Shown here: positions 55,310 through 64,000 of the stretch, one piece after another
Layout: the number at the start of each line of letters is the position of its first letter
How positions within the stretch are numbered: position 1 is the first letter of the stretch
Assembly (NCBI GenBank): GCA_019279435.1
Contig: JAAALK010000079.1
Coordinates: 104,061,332 to 104,125,331 of the forward strand
Source of the DNA: Zizania palustris
Lineage: Eukaryota; Streptophyta; Magnoliopsida; Poales; Poaceae
DNA length: 64,000 nt
Reading direction: 5' to 3'
Translations under genes and position numbers: made by a program
Notes under the pieces: generated by a model
What the model saw: the letters and a program-made list of their open reading frames with translations, nothing else
Databases searched by the model: none
What the model was told of the DNA's origin: nothing

Positions 55310-56719
55310 TGATGAGTGATTGACAAGTTTTACCTTATGAACGAAGGGGTCCCTCCGAAGGGGTTCAGAGGTGTTTTACCAAAGGGTTCGTTGTTTGCTG
55401 GCTGCAGCTATTGCGGCGGAGTATGTCTGGCGGAGTGGTCCGGCAGAATACAATGAGAAGTCTGTACCGAAGGGCTCGATACTTTGGGCGGTACGCTGGA
55501 GTATGTACTAGAGGTTGATTATCGAAGATCTCTCCGTGGTACTAGAAACACTTGCCTTCTTGTCATTGGTGTGCAGATGACATCGGAGGTGATGGGACGG
55601 TTCCCAGTAGTTGAACCTGGGTCAAGCAGGGAGCTTGATGCCAGGAGAGTGGGGAGCTCGGTAACGGAGGCTACGTGGAGTCGAGGTCGGTCCTAGGGTC
55701 GAGGTGCACCAAGCAAAGGCAAAAACTGCGGAGGGTGGCTCCAGCTGAAGGTATCCTGAGACAAAGTCCTTGGAGGTGATGCACTTCGAAGGATGACTCC
55801 AAGGGAGTAACTTCGAAGGATGGCGGACAAAGTCCTAAGGAATGAGGCAAGGCTCCCAAGTATGCTCTAGATGGAGACATCTGGAAGTACCCCTGACAAA
55901 GGTCTCAGAAGTCGATGTGCATCGAAGGCATGATGTGGGAAAGGCTCTTCAGAAGTGTGCTCGGGGCTGAGACACTGCGAAGGAGTGCTTATGGAACTGC
56001 TTCGTGTCGAGGCCTTGGACGAAGGAGGAACTTCGGAAGGTGGTGAAGATACTTCGAAGGTGGGGCTTCAGTGTGTGGATGACTTGAAGTACTTCGGCCA
56101 TGCATGGCTTCGGTACAGGGACGTACGGAGTTAGAGCATGGTGTAGCTGCGAAGCCATGGTGATCCACTCTAGAGGTGATGGTGTGAAGACTCAAGGCCT
56201 TTGATGGCTTCGGCTCAAAACCATTAATGTATTGAGGACTGACTTCGGTGAAGCAAAGGCCTTCGGTTTCGAAGCTTGTCACCGAAGCCTCTGCACACTT
56301 CGTGTGCGAACAGAGGATCCAAAATATTCCACTCTACAAAAAGCTGATCGTGTCTGCTCTGCAAAGGCTGATATTGTCTACTCTGCAAAGCTGACAAAAG
56401 GAGCTTCCAATAAAGTAGGCTGCCAATGGTACCCCCTAGTGGTATTGTAGTCTATTCGCAAGTCAGAGTAGTGCCTATAAAAGGAGAGGCAGGCTGAGGT
56501 CTAGGAAAACACTATGTACTCCACTTATAGAACCTTCAGTTTTCACTATACCCTTGACCAGCGGCCATGAAGTGTTCTTTGAACTTGTGAGTTTTGTGTT
56601 CCCTGTTCTTTCAATGAAATTCCTATTTTGTTTTCCTTTAATTGCATGAACTTGTATCTATGATTATTGCACTGCGTGAGTTGAGTTTTCAGCATTTCAC
56701 TTCGTTCTGTGTCAGCTAG
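55310..56719 (+). mobile_element. Copia (SIRE-type) LTR fragment K
   Basis: It starts TGATGAGTGATTGACAAG, parallel to fragment D at 398. It has a TATA box CTATAAAAGGAG (56474-56485) followed by sequence typical of a retroelement transcript start, and ends abruptly at an E-family LTR in the opposite orientation. Four TTCGAA words occur between 55780 and 56280. The missing right end of this LTR should lie beyond the window. Confidence 0.6.
56474..56482 (+). promoter_or_regulatory. TATA box in LTR fragment K
   Basis: GTGCCTATAAAAGGAGAGGC, a good match to a plant TATA box in the expected LTR position. Confidence 0.6.
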
Positions 56720-57041
56720 TGTAGGACAGAAAGTAGCGACCAGAGGGGGGTGAATGGGCGCCTAAAAATTCTTTCGAATCAATGGCCTGCTCCCAACACC
56801 CAACGCACCTCAAAAGACAAAACAGCAGAGTGTGAATAGAAAGCCTAAGTCTAAAAATATCTAGCCTAGAAACAACAGGTGTCAGAATCAGAGAAATACC
56901 AATGCAGTGCTAATAGGCAGATAAACAAAATATTCAAGACATGGCAGAGAAAACTTCTCAGTAAAATAATCTAAGTGCACATGGAATGAGATGAAAAGTT
57001 ACTGTTCAAAATTTGTCTCTTGTTCGAAACTTGGCGAAGCA
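56720..57041 (-). mobile_element. E-family copia LTR fragment L (3' end, inverted)
   Basis: TGTAGGACAGAAAGTAGCGA is the reverse complement of the E LTR end. Similarity continues to GTTCGAAACTTGGCGAAGC, where chromovirus G2 begins. Only the terminal 322 bp are on this side; the rest of the LTR should lie right of G2, outside the window. Confidence 0.85.
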
Positions 57042-57720
57042 TGTAATGGGGGATTGGTCCCGATCTTCCGCTAGGTAAAGGATAACTTGGATCGGGGGAG
57101 AATCTCGACGTTGACGATCCAAGGCTCCGGTCCGGCGGATCAAAACCTTGCAATCGCTACACCACCGTCTCTGTTGGTTATCAACCACGCAGGGCGCGAT
57201 TGACCTCGCCACGAAGGCTAGTTCCTGCAAGCGAACCCAAGAACACAAGCAAAAACAGGAAGGATACAAGTCGGATGCCATATCACAGATAAACTATGAA
57301 GAGGAGAGGTTTCACAAATGCTGATGGAGCAGCCAATTGGTCTGGTGCAGGAGCGGGATCTAAACACACAAGTGTAGATGCAAACAAAGCAAAACCTAAC
57401 CCTAAAGGCGGCTGGCGTGAGTATATAAGGCGTGGGCAGCCTGCAGAAGATGTACAGACTCGGACTATGGGCTAGAAGACGTACAGACTCGGACTATGGG
57501 CCAACACGGCCTAATTCTGTCACGCAGGACTTTCAAACACACAGGACGACTCGAAACTCCAAATGAGACGAAACCAACGGCAAAAGATCCGTCTTCTCCT
57601 TAGATTTCCAAAAAGTCCAAGAACGCGTTAATCGGACTTCGTATGAGGAAAATACGCCCATTTTGGTGCATGGTGGTTGATGTAGTCTGAACCAGCGAAT
57701 TCTTGACTTCAAATCATCCG
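57042..57720 (-). repeat. Chromovirus G2 3' LTR
   Basis: Plus-strand end TGTAATGGGGGATTGG; the inner boundary is approximate. Contains CGTGGTTGATAACCAACAG, shared with the G1 LTR, and a direct repeat of GTACAGACTCGGACTATGGG (57453 and 57481 regions, 28-bp spacing). A TATA-like TTATATACTC lies near 57420-57430, reading left. Confidence 0.75.
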
Positions 57721-60279
57721 TGCGACTCCGTCTTCAACTCCATCTCTCCTATTCCATCTCCCATGTTCCTAAGCAACAAAATATCACTAGTATTCAGTAG
57801 CATCCCATCCAAACAAATATTAACATAGTTGCTAAGGAAAGAATTAACCTCATGGTTCAAGCGACGGGCACGGGCGCGTGTGATTGGTCCTTGTAATTGA
57901 ATTGTAGTTGGAGGCTCCATGTGTGTATCATGTGAAGTGATGCCCTCATCATCCTCCCCCTCTTGAATTGGAGTCGTCCTCGACTCAAGCTCATCGTCAT
58001 ATCCCAAATAGGGCTTTAAATCTGAAATGTTAAATGTGGGACTAACCCCAAAAGTTGCAGGCAACTCAAGTTTATATGCATTATCATTTATCTTCTCAAG
58101 CACACGGAAAGGACCATCAACACGGGGCATCAATTTAGACTTTCTCAAATCAGGAAAACGATCCTTGCGCAAGTGCAACCAAACAAGATCACCCAGTTCA
58201 AATGTTATCTCTTTTCTACCCTTACTACCATAAGCACGATATTTCTCATTCATTTTCTCTATGTTTGCTTTAGTAGTTTCATGCATCTTAAGCAATAATT
58301 CAGCACGTGTAGTAGCATCAAAATTCAATTTTTCAGATGGTGGCAATGGTAGCAAATCAATAGGAGCACGCGGATTAAAGCAATAGACCACTTGAAACGG
58401 ACTTACCTTAGTAGTGGAGTGTACTGACCTATTATATGCAAACCCAATATGAGGTAGACACTCTTCCCAGAGCTTCAAGTTGGTCTTCAAAACAGCCCTC
58501 AACATGGTGGACAATGTGCGATTGACGACCTCCGTTTGCCCATCCGTTTATGGGTGACAAGTAGTAGAAAACAGCAGCTTCGTCCCCAACTTATGCCACA
58601 ACGTCCTCCAAAAATGACTTAAGAATTTAGCATCACGATATGAAACGATGGTATTGGGAACTCCATGCAAGCGTACGACCTCTCTGAAAAACAAATCAGC
58701 AACATTGGTAGCGTCGTCGCTCTTGTGACAAGGTATAAAATGCGCCATTTTAGAGAACCAATCTACCACCACAAAAATACTATCCCTCCCCCTCTTAGTT
58801 CTAGGTAATCCTAACACAAATTCCATAAAAATATCCTCCCAAGGTACTCTAGGAACAGGCAGAGGCATATAAAGACCATGTGGGTTTAGACGGGACTTAG
58901 CTTTATTGCAAGTAGTGCATCGTGCCACATAGCGCTCAACATCTCGTCTCATCCTAGGCCAATAGAAGTGTGTGGACAGCACATCTTCAGTTTTCTTTGA
59001 TCCAAAATGACCCATCAAACCACCACCATGTGCTTCCTGTAATAACAACAAGCGAAGAGAGCTAGCCGGCACACATAACTTGTTAGCACGAAAAAGATAT
59101 TCATTATTCAGCACATATTTGTTCCAAGCATGGTCATCTGTACAATTTGCAAAAGCATCTTTGAAGTCCAAATCAGTAGCATACATGTCCTTCAATGTTT
59201 CTAAACCAAAGATCTTATAATCAAGTTGAGAAAACAATGTATAACGTCTAGATAAAGCATCGGAAATCACATTATCTTTCCCTTTCTTATGCTTAATGAT
59301 ATATGGAAAAGTCTCAATAAATTCTACCCATTTAGCATGTCGTTTATTCAGATTTGCTTGACAACGTATATACTTCAATGCTTCATGATCCGAATGAATA
59401 ATAAACTCCTTAGGCAAAAGGTAATGTTGCCAAGTTTCAAGCACACGAACTAAGGCATATAATTCCTTATCATAGGTAGAATAATTCAACTGTGGACCAT
59501 GTAATTTCTCACTAAAATAGGCCACGGGTTTACCTCCTTGTAGCAGCACACCTCCTATTCCAAAACCACTAGCATCACATTCTAACTCAAAAGGCTTACT
59601 GAAGTCGAGTAGCTGAAGTAGAGGTGCATGTGTAAGATGATCCTTGAGTGTGTCAAAAGCTTGTTCTTGTGCTGGCTCCCAAGTAAAAGTAACTCCCTTC
59701 TTGGTCAACTCATGTAAAGGACCGGCTATGGTGCTGAAATCTTTCACAAAACGCCGGTAGAACCCTGCAAGACCAAGAAAACTACGTACCTGTGTGATAG
59801 TTTGGGGTTGCGGCCAGCTGTTGATTGCTTCTACCTTTGCCATGTCAACCTCAATACCCTGTGAAGTGACAACATACCCAAGAAACACAACTCGATCCGT
59901 GCAAAACGTGCACTTCTCAAGGTTACCAAACATTCTATCCTCACGGAGGACAAAAAAACAACACGTAGGTGTTCAACATGTTCAGTGAGAGACTTGCTAT
60001 AAACCAAGATATCATCAAAGTATACAACCACAAAGTGTCCTATAAAGTGCCGTAGGACTTCATTCATCAAGCACATGAAGGTACTAGGTGCATTAGTAAG
60101 TCCAAAAGGTATGACAAGCCACTCATATAATCCAAACTTTGTTTTAAAAGCAGTTTTCCATTCATCACCTAGTTTCATGAGAATTTGGTGGTAGCCACTA
60201 CGGAGATCGATCTTAGTAAAGATAATGGCACCACTAAGCTCATCAAGCATGTCATCCAATCTAGGAATAGGGTGTCGAT
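57714..60279 (-). pseudogene. pol: Chromovirus G2 pol (RT from the palm, RNase H, integrase)
   Basis: RT: RHPIPRLDDML, KIDLRSGYHQI, VVVYFDDILVYSKS. A frameshift lies in the seven-base A run near 59951. Then GYVVTSQGIEVD, FLGLAGFYRRFVKDFS; RNase H LECDASGFGIGGVL, YSTYDKELYAL, HSDHEALKYI; integrase with H...C-type zinc domain (CTTCNKAKS), core FVVVDWFSKMAHF, SYRDAKFLSHFW. TAA at 58548-58550 replaces a Gln codon in the HPQTDG motif. The C-terminal part (PRVDGPFRVLEKINDNAYKL, FNISDLKPYL) ends with GPITRARARRLNHEV and SDILLLRNMGDG. No clear classical chromodomain motif. Confidence 0.92.
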
Positions 60280-60540
60280 CACTACAACAATCCAGGAAGT
60301 TTTCGTCGGCCAAGTTAACTTCCGTCGGCTTTTGGGAAAGCCGACGGAAGTTAATTAACTTCCGTCGGCCTCCACGAGCCGACGGAAGTTAACTTAACTT
60401 CCGTCGGCTTCTGACAGTGGCCGACGGAAGTTAGCGGGGGTTTTTCCGCGGCCGATCGGATCCCCCTAACTTCCGTCGGCCCGAATTAAAGCCGACGGAA
60501 GTTAGCTAACTTCCGTCGGCTTTAATGCTGGCCGACGGAA
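60280..60540. repeat. CACTA M terminus and five subterminal hairpins
   Basis: Ten 10-bp words alternate: TTCCGTCGGC at 60320, 60360, 60399, 60471, 60511 and its complement GCCGACGGAA at 60340, 60378, 60420, 60491, 60531. Each pair can form a hairpin. Such repeats are the known binding sites for CACTA-encoded proteins. A further palindrome GCGTACAGGGAG...CTCCCTGTACGC lies at about 60570-60600. Confidence 0.93.
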
Positions 60541-60600
60541 GTTAGCTTGGCCTTTTCCCAACCGCGCGCGCGTACAGGGAGACCTAACTCCCTGTACGCG

Positions 60601-60990
60601 CCCACGCCGCCGCCGCCTCCCGCGCCCACCAGCCCGCCACCGCCTCCCGCCCTCGCCGCCTCCCGCCGCCGCCCGCCCTCGCCGCCTTGGGCCGCCGCCC
60701 GCCCGGCCGCCTCCCGCCTCGGGCGCCGCCGCCCGCCCTCGCCGCCGTGGCGCTGCCCGCCCGGCCGCCGCTGCCCGCCCGGCCGCCGCCGCCCGCCCGC
60801 CCGCCCGGCCTACTCCTGGCCGCCTCGGCCGCCGCCCGCCCGCCCGCCCGCCGCCTGCCCGGCCGGCCGCCTCCCGGCCGCCTCGACCGCCGGCCACCGC
60901 CCCGGCCCCTCCCGGCCATCGCCGCCGTCCCGGCCAGCGCCACCCGTCCCGGCCGCCGTCCCCGATTCGACCGCCGCGAGCCGTCGCCGT
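60601..60990. repeat. CCG-rich low-complexity tract in CACTA M
   Basis: Nearly 400 bp of CCGCC-type repeats. Several frames stay open as Pro/Ala- or Gly/Arg-rich strings, which is expected from composition and not evidence for a gene. It may be a CpG-island-like promoter region of the transposon. Confidence 0.8.
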
Positions 60991-60999
60991 CCGCCGGCC

Positions 61000-61620
61000 T
61001 ACACAAATCACAAAGTAATTATTTTCACCGCTTTACGAATTTTTTCGCTTTTTATTTGTGAATTGTTTCATTGGTAAATTGAATTGGTAGAGACGTATAG
61101 ATATAGATATGGATTAAATTTTGTCAATTGATGAATTAAATGATTGATATGCTGGATTATTCCGATATTAAATTATGGAGACATATAGATAGCTTTATAG
61201 TCCACTAATATCTTTTTTTAATTTGTACTATTATAGTTAAGAAAAAACACTTGTACATGCATTCTACAAAAGGACTTAAAACACTCAAATTAAGTGGCTT
61301 TGATTATTTGATATTTTAGACCGTCATGATCATACATTAATTTTATGAATTTTGTAATTGGTATGCATGAGCAGATACACTCTAATAGACGTGTATAGGT
61401 AGGAAATGTTGAATGATAGTATGAATCTTGTTTTATATGTGATATTCTTTTTTCATATGCAATATATGTTGCGATATTATGTATAAATTATGCATGATTT
61501 CATTGGGTGATTAGTATATTATATATATATATACTTTATTATATATATTTCTTTTCGTAAGCAATTTTTTATTTTACAACAACGTAGATAGTGTAACGAA
61601 ACCTATGCGTCACCCGTTTC
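61000..61620. other. AT-rich spacer in CACTA M
   Basis: No gene. Contains a TATATATATA run at about 61518-61528. It could be promoter or intron sequence of the transposase gene. Confidence 0.4.
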
Positions 61621-61667
61621 GGACCAACATGTCTCACACGTGTCATGCGTGTGAGATGTGTAGGTCC
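61621..61667. repeat. Short inverted repeat in CACTA M
   Basis: GGACCAACATGTCTCACAC pairs with GTGTGAGATGTGTAGGTCC with three mismatches around a 9-nt loop. Confidence 0.8.
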
Positions 61668-61710
61668 GGAATTGTCCCTTTTTGGACAGCCTCAGAGTGG
61701 GCGACAGAGC

Positions 61711-61861
61711 GTGGTTTTATGATGAGTCATGAGTCCGAATGAGATTTCAGTAACATAACCTTGTTGTTCTCCATTGCAGCACTATCAGGCGTGCAATTGG
61801 AGAACAGCGGGGTTATGCTGCTGAAATTTCGTTCGGACTCATGGCTCGTCATAAATACCAC
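61711..61861 (+). ncRNA. MIRNA-like foldback upstream of the CACTA M transposase
   Basis: Arm 61711-61778 pairs with 61792-61861 around a 13-nt loop. I count 59 Watson-Crick pairs, 8 G-U pairs, one A-C mismatch (61753/61818) and two 1-nt bulges (61798, 61856). Weaker pairing extends the stem outward to about 61689 and 61883. The hairpin is in the plus-strand sense of the transposase. Such a stem could be processed into small RNAs. It could instead be a nested foldback element. Transcription is not shown. Confidence 0.6.
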
Positions 61862-62171
61862 ATTTTGTCGGTCACTCTTGGGTGGGTTTAGGACCTATCT
61901 TTTCCTATAGACCATGGTTTTCACGGCATCGTCTGCGCCGACTAGACGTCCAGGCGGTCACCGCCGGACGCCATGGTGAATCGCCTCGCCTGGGTGGAGT
62001 TAGGCGCCCGCCTGGAGCTTCTAGGCGTCGCCAGCCGCCCGGCCGCCTCTGCTTCCCCTCCGTTGTCCGGAGGCGGAGGCGGGGGGTGGCCAGGGTGTGT
62101 GTATGTTGCGAGCCCTTTTATAGCGGCCAGTGCGTGAATCTTCTTGATTGAATGAATGTTTTGCATATAGA

Positions 62172-64000
62172 ATGGCTGAGGACGACCGACGGTGGATGTA
62201 TAGTGGTTGGATGAAAAGTGGAGCTCACACGAGGGAGTGGGTAATCAACGCTGAGAAATTTGTTGATCGTGCATTCGCTTTGACAACAAACACTGGCGCG
62301 AGGTGCCCATGCATGAAGTGCAGAAATTCTCGTTGGCAAGACAAGAGGACGTTGTCATTGCATATTTGCAAATATGGTTTCGTGCCAGGTTATGAAGTTT
62401 GGTCTTTTCACGGCGAGACAGGCCGTGAAAAAACGGTATTAGTAGTGGAAGAAGAAGATGATAGCGTTGCTGACGATAGGATGGATGAGATGGTTGATGC
62501 TATACGACCGGAGTTTGAATCAAACCCCGAGGATCCTCCAACACCGGAGGTTCAAAAGTTTTTCGACATCCTTCGAGCTTCAGAAGAGCCATTGCATGAG
62601 CACACCACCGTAAGCGTTCTCGCTTTCGTGACTCGTATTATGGCTATTAAGTCAAAGTTTGCATTTTCAAACAATTGTTATAAGGAGCTCTTGAATCTGA
62701 TCAGTGATATCCTTCCTAAGAACCATAAGGTGCCGAAAGACATGTATCAGTCAAAGAAAATGCTTTCTGCTCTCGGTATGGAGTATGAGAAGATTGATGT
62801 GTGCCGAGATAATTGTATGCTGTTCTGGAAAGAACATAGTAATGAGGTGAAATGCTTAAAATGTGGTAAACCGAGATTCGTAGAGGTCGTAAATGAAGAC
62901 GGAGAGAAGGTGACGACAGAGGTTGCTCATAAGCAACTTCGTTACATGCCTCTTACACCTCGGGTGAAACGATTGTTTCTATCAAAGAAAACCGCTAGAC
63001 ATATGCGATGGCATAAAGAAGGTGTACGTGAGAATAATCAAGTAATGGTGCACCCATCTGATGGTGCGGCATGGAAGGCTCTAGATGATTTTGATGCAGA
63101 CTTTGCTAGTGATGCAAGGAATGTTCGCATCGGGTTGACAACTGATGGATTCACGCCTTTCAATGTAACGGCATCGTCGTACTCTTGTTGGCCCGTGTTT
63201 GCTATTCCATACAACCTTCCACCTTCATTTTGTATGAAATATGAATTTATGTTCCTGTGTCTCATTATACCCGGTCCAGATCATCCTGGAACACGACTAA
63301 ACGTGATACTGAAGCCCTTAATTGAAGAGTTGAAACAATTGTGGAAAGGAGTTGAAGCATATGACTATGACCAGAAACAAAAATTCAATCTTTGAGTTGC
63401 GTATCTGTGGTCGGTCCACGATTTTCCGGCATACGGTATTTTTTCTGGTTGGAGTTGTCATGGAAGGTTGACATGCCCGATATGTGCGAAGGACACAGAT
63501 TGTTTCCGTCTGAACTTCGGGGGAAAGATTTGTTACTTTGATTGCCATAGATGATTTTTGCCCATGAATCACCCATTTAGGTTACAGAGGAACAATTTCA
63601 AGAAGGACAGCATTGTTGTAAAGGGACCACCAAGGTGTTTAAATGGTTCAGAAATCGCTGATATGCTGAATGAGTTGGTCCTTAATGAAAATGAGGATGG
63701 ATTTGTAGGATTCGGAACCGAACATAATTGGACCCATATATGTGGTTTATGGGAACTGCCGTACGTCAAATCACTAATTCTGATGCACAACATTGACGTT
63801 ATGCATCAGGAACGTAATGTTGGTGAAAGCATTATAAGTACATGTATGGATTTTACTGACAGGACAAAAGATAATGTAAAGGCGAGAAGAGATTTAGCTG
63901 AGATTTGTAATCGACCAACCCTTGAGGTGACGAATAGTGGTGGCAAGCCACGTGCCCCATTTTGTTTAAAACCTAAAGAAAAAAAACAAGTAATGAGGTG
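62172..64000 (+). pseudogene. CACTA M TNP2-like transposase with two nonsense codons, runs off the window
   Basis: The start is ATG of MAEDDRRWMYSGW. Transposase-associated domain, residues about 1-80: REWVINAEKFVDRAF, CPCMKCRNSRWQD, HICKYGFVPGYEVW. TNP2 (Transposase_21) domain from about residue 180: LPKNHKVPKDMYQSKKML, CMLFWKEH, CLKCGKPRF, LTPRVKRLFLS, HMRWHKEGVR, HPSDGAAWK, then LTTDGFTPFN (conserved acidic residue) and CWPVFAIPYNLPPSFCMK. TGA at 63393-63395 and at 63552-63554, both in the same frame; similarity continues (HDFPAYGIFSGW, CPICAK, NHPFR, LPYVKSLILMHNIDVMH). Both stops sit where relatives carry Arg. Confidence 0.92.

Larger units (their letters stand above)
57042..60279 (-). 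mobile_element. Chromovirus (Ty3/gypsy) G2, 3' half visible
   Basis: 3' LTR (57042 to about 57720) and pol from mid-RT to the end, on the minus strand, inserted in LTR L (AAGCA at 57037-57041 would be one target-duplication copy). The upstream half is cut off by CACTA element M at 60280, which begins exactly between codons of RT, so the remainder should continue after M. Confidence 0.9.
60280..64000 (+). mobile_element. CACTA (En/Spm) transposon M, 5' part
   Basis: It begins CACTACAACAATCCAGG after GAT (60277-60279, possible 3-bp target duplication). It has subterminal inverted repeats, a GC-rich tract, an AT-rich spacer, foldbacks and a TNP2 transposase gene reading inward. It inserted into chromovirus G2 and is the last event of this stack. 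The other end is outside the window. Confidence 0.9.

Noticed and set aside
60502..61077. Pro/Ala- or Gly/Arg-rich reading frames
   Set aside because: Composition artefact of the CCG-rich tract in the CACTA element; several frames are open at once on both strands.

Overview
The window is plant nuclear heterochromatin, most likely from a grass. It is a nested stack of LTR retrotransposons and CACTA DNA transposons. I see no host protein-coding gene, tRNA, rRNA or CRISPR array. The grass assignment is inference: it rests on SIRE-type Ty1/copia and Tat-lineage Ty3/gypsy elements, chromovirus copies with initiator-Met primer sites, CACTA elements, and one very GC-rich element of the kind common in grasses.

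Layout, left to right. 1-3165: copia 3' region and long LTR. 3166-8794: 5' part of a decayed Tat gypsy element (A, minus). 8795-9281 and 20729-21343: two pieces of one copia pol gene (C). C is split by a complete 11.4-kb Tat element (B, minus, 9282-20723, target duplication ATAAA). 21344-29480: chromovirus G1 (plus), interrupted by a 3.36-kb TG...CA unit without coding capacity that looks like a solo LTR. About 29490-31131: remnant of a CACTA second gene (minus). 31700-33000: fossil gypsy gag (minus). 33447-54002: copia element E with 1,558-bp LTRs, a 1,000-N assembly gap, and a complete 12.4-kb Tat element F (plus, 39882-52318, target duplication ATAAT). 55310-60279: copia LTR K, cut by E-family LTR L (minus), itself cut by chromovirus G2 (minus). 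G2 is entered at 60280 by CACTA element M, which runs off the window.

The main result concerns B and F. Both carry, opposite to gag-pol and between pol and the 3' LTR, a gene with its own TATA-like box and five exons. I reconstructed four GT-AG introns in each copy. Intron phases are 1, 1, 0, 0 in both, total coding lengths are multiples of three, and protein similarity runs from first to last exon although base composition differs strongly. Extra antisense ORFs in Tat elements are known; this spliced architecture and private promoter are what to check. In both elements a tandem array (61 bp in B, 36 bp in F) lies where pol and the antisense gene converge.

A second point is a near-perfect RNA foldback (68-nt arms, 13-nt loop) about 310 bp upstream of the CACTA M transposase start. 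Eight of its nine non-Watson-Crick stem positions are G-U wobbles.

Most genes are broken by indels and by nonsense codons of the kind C-to-T or G-to-A changes produce. By eye, LTR pairs differ by 9 substitutions plus 1 indel (B), 13 plus 1 (F), and about 3% (E, first 430 bp). This fits young insertions, with F younger than its host E.
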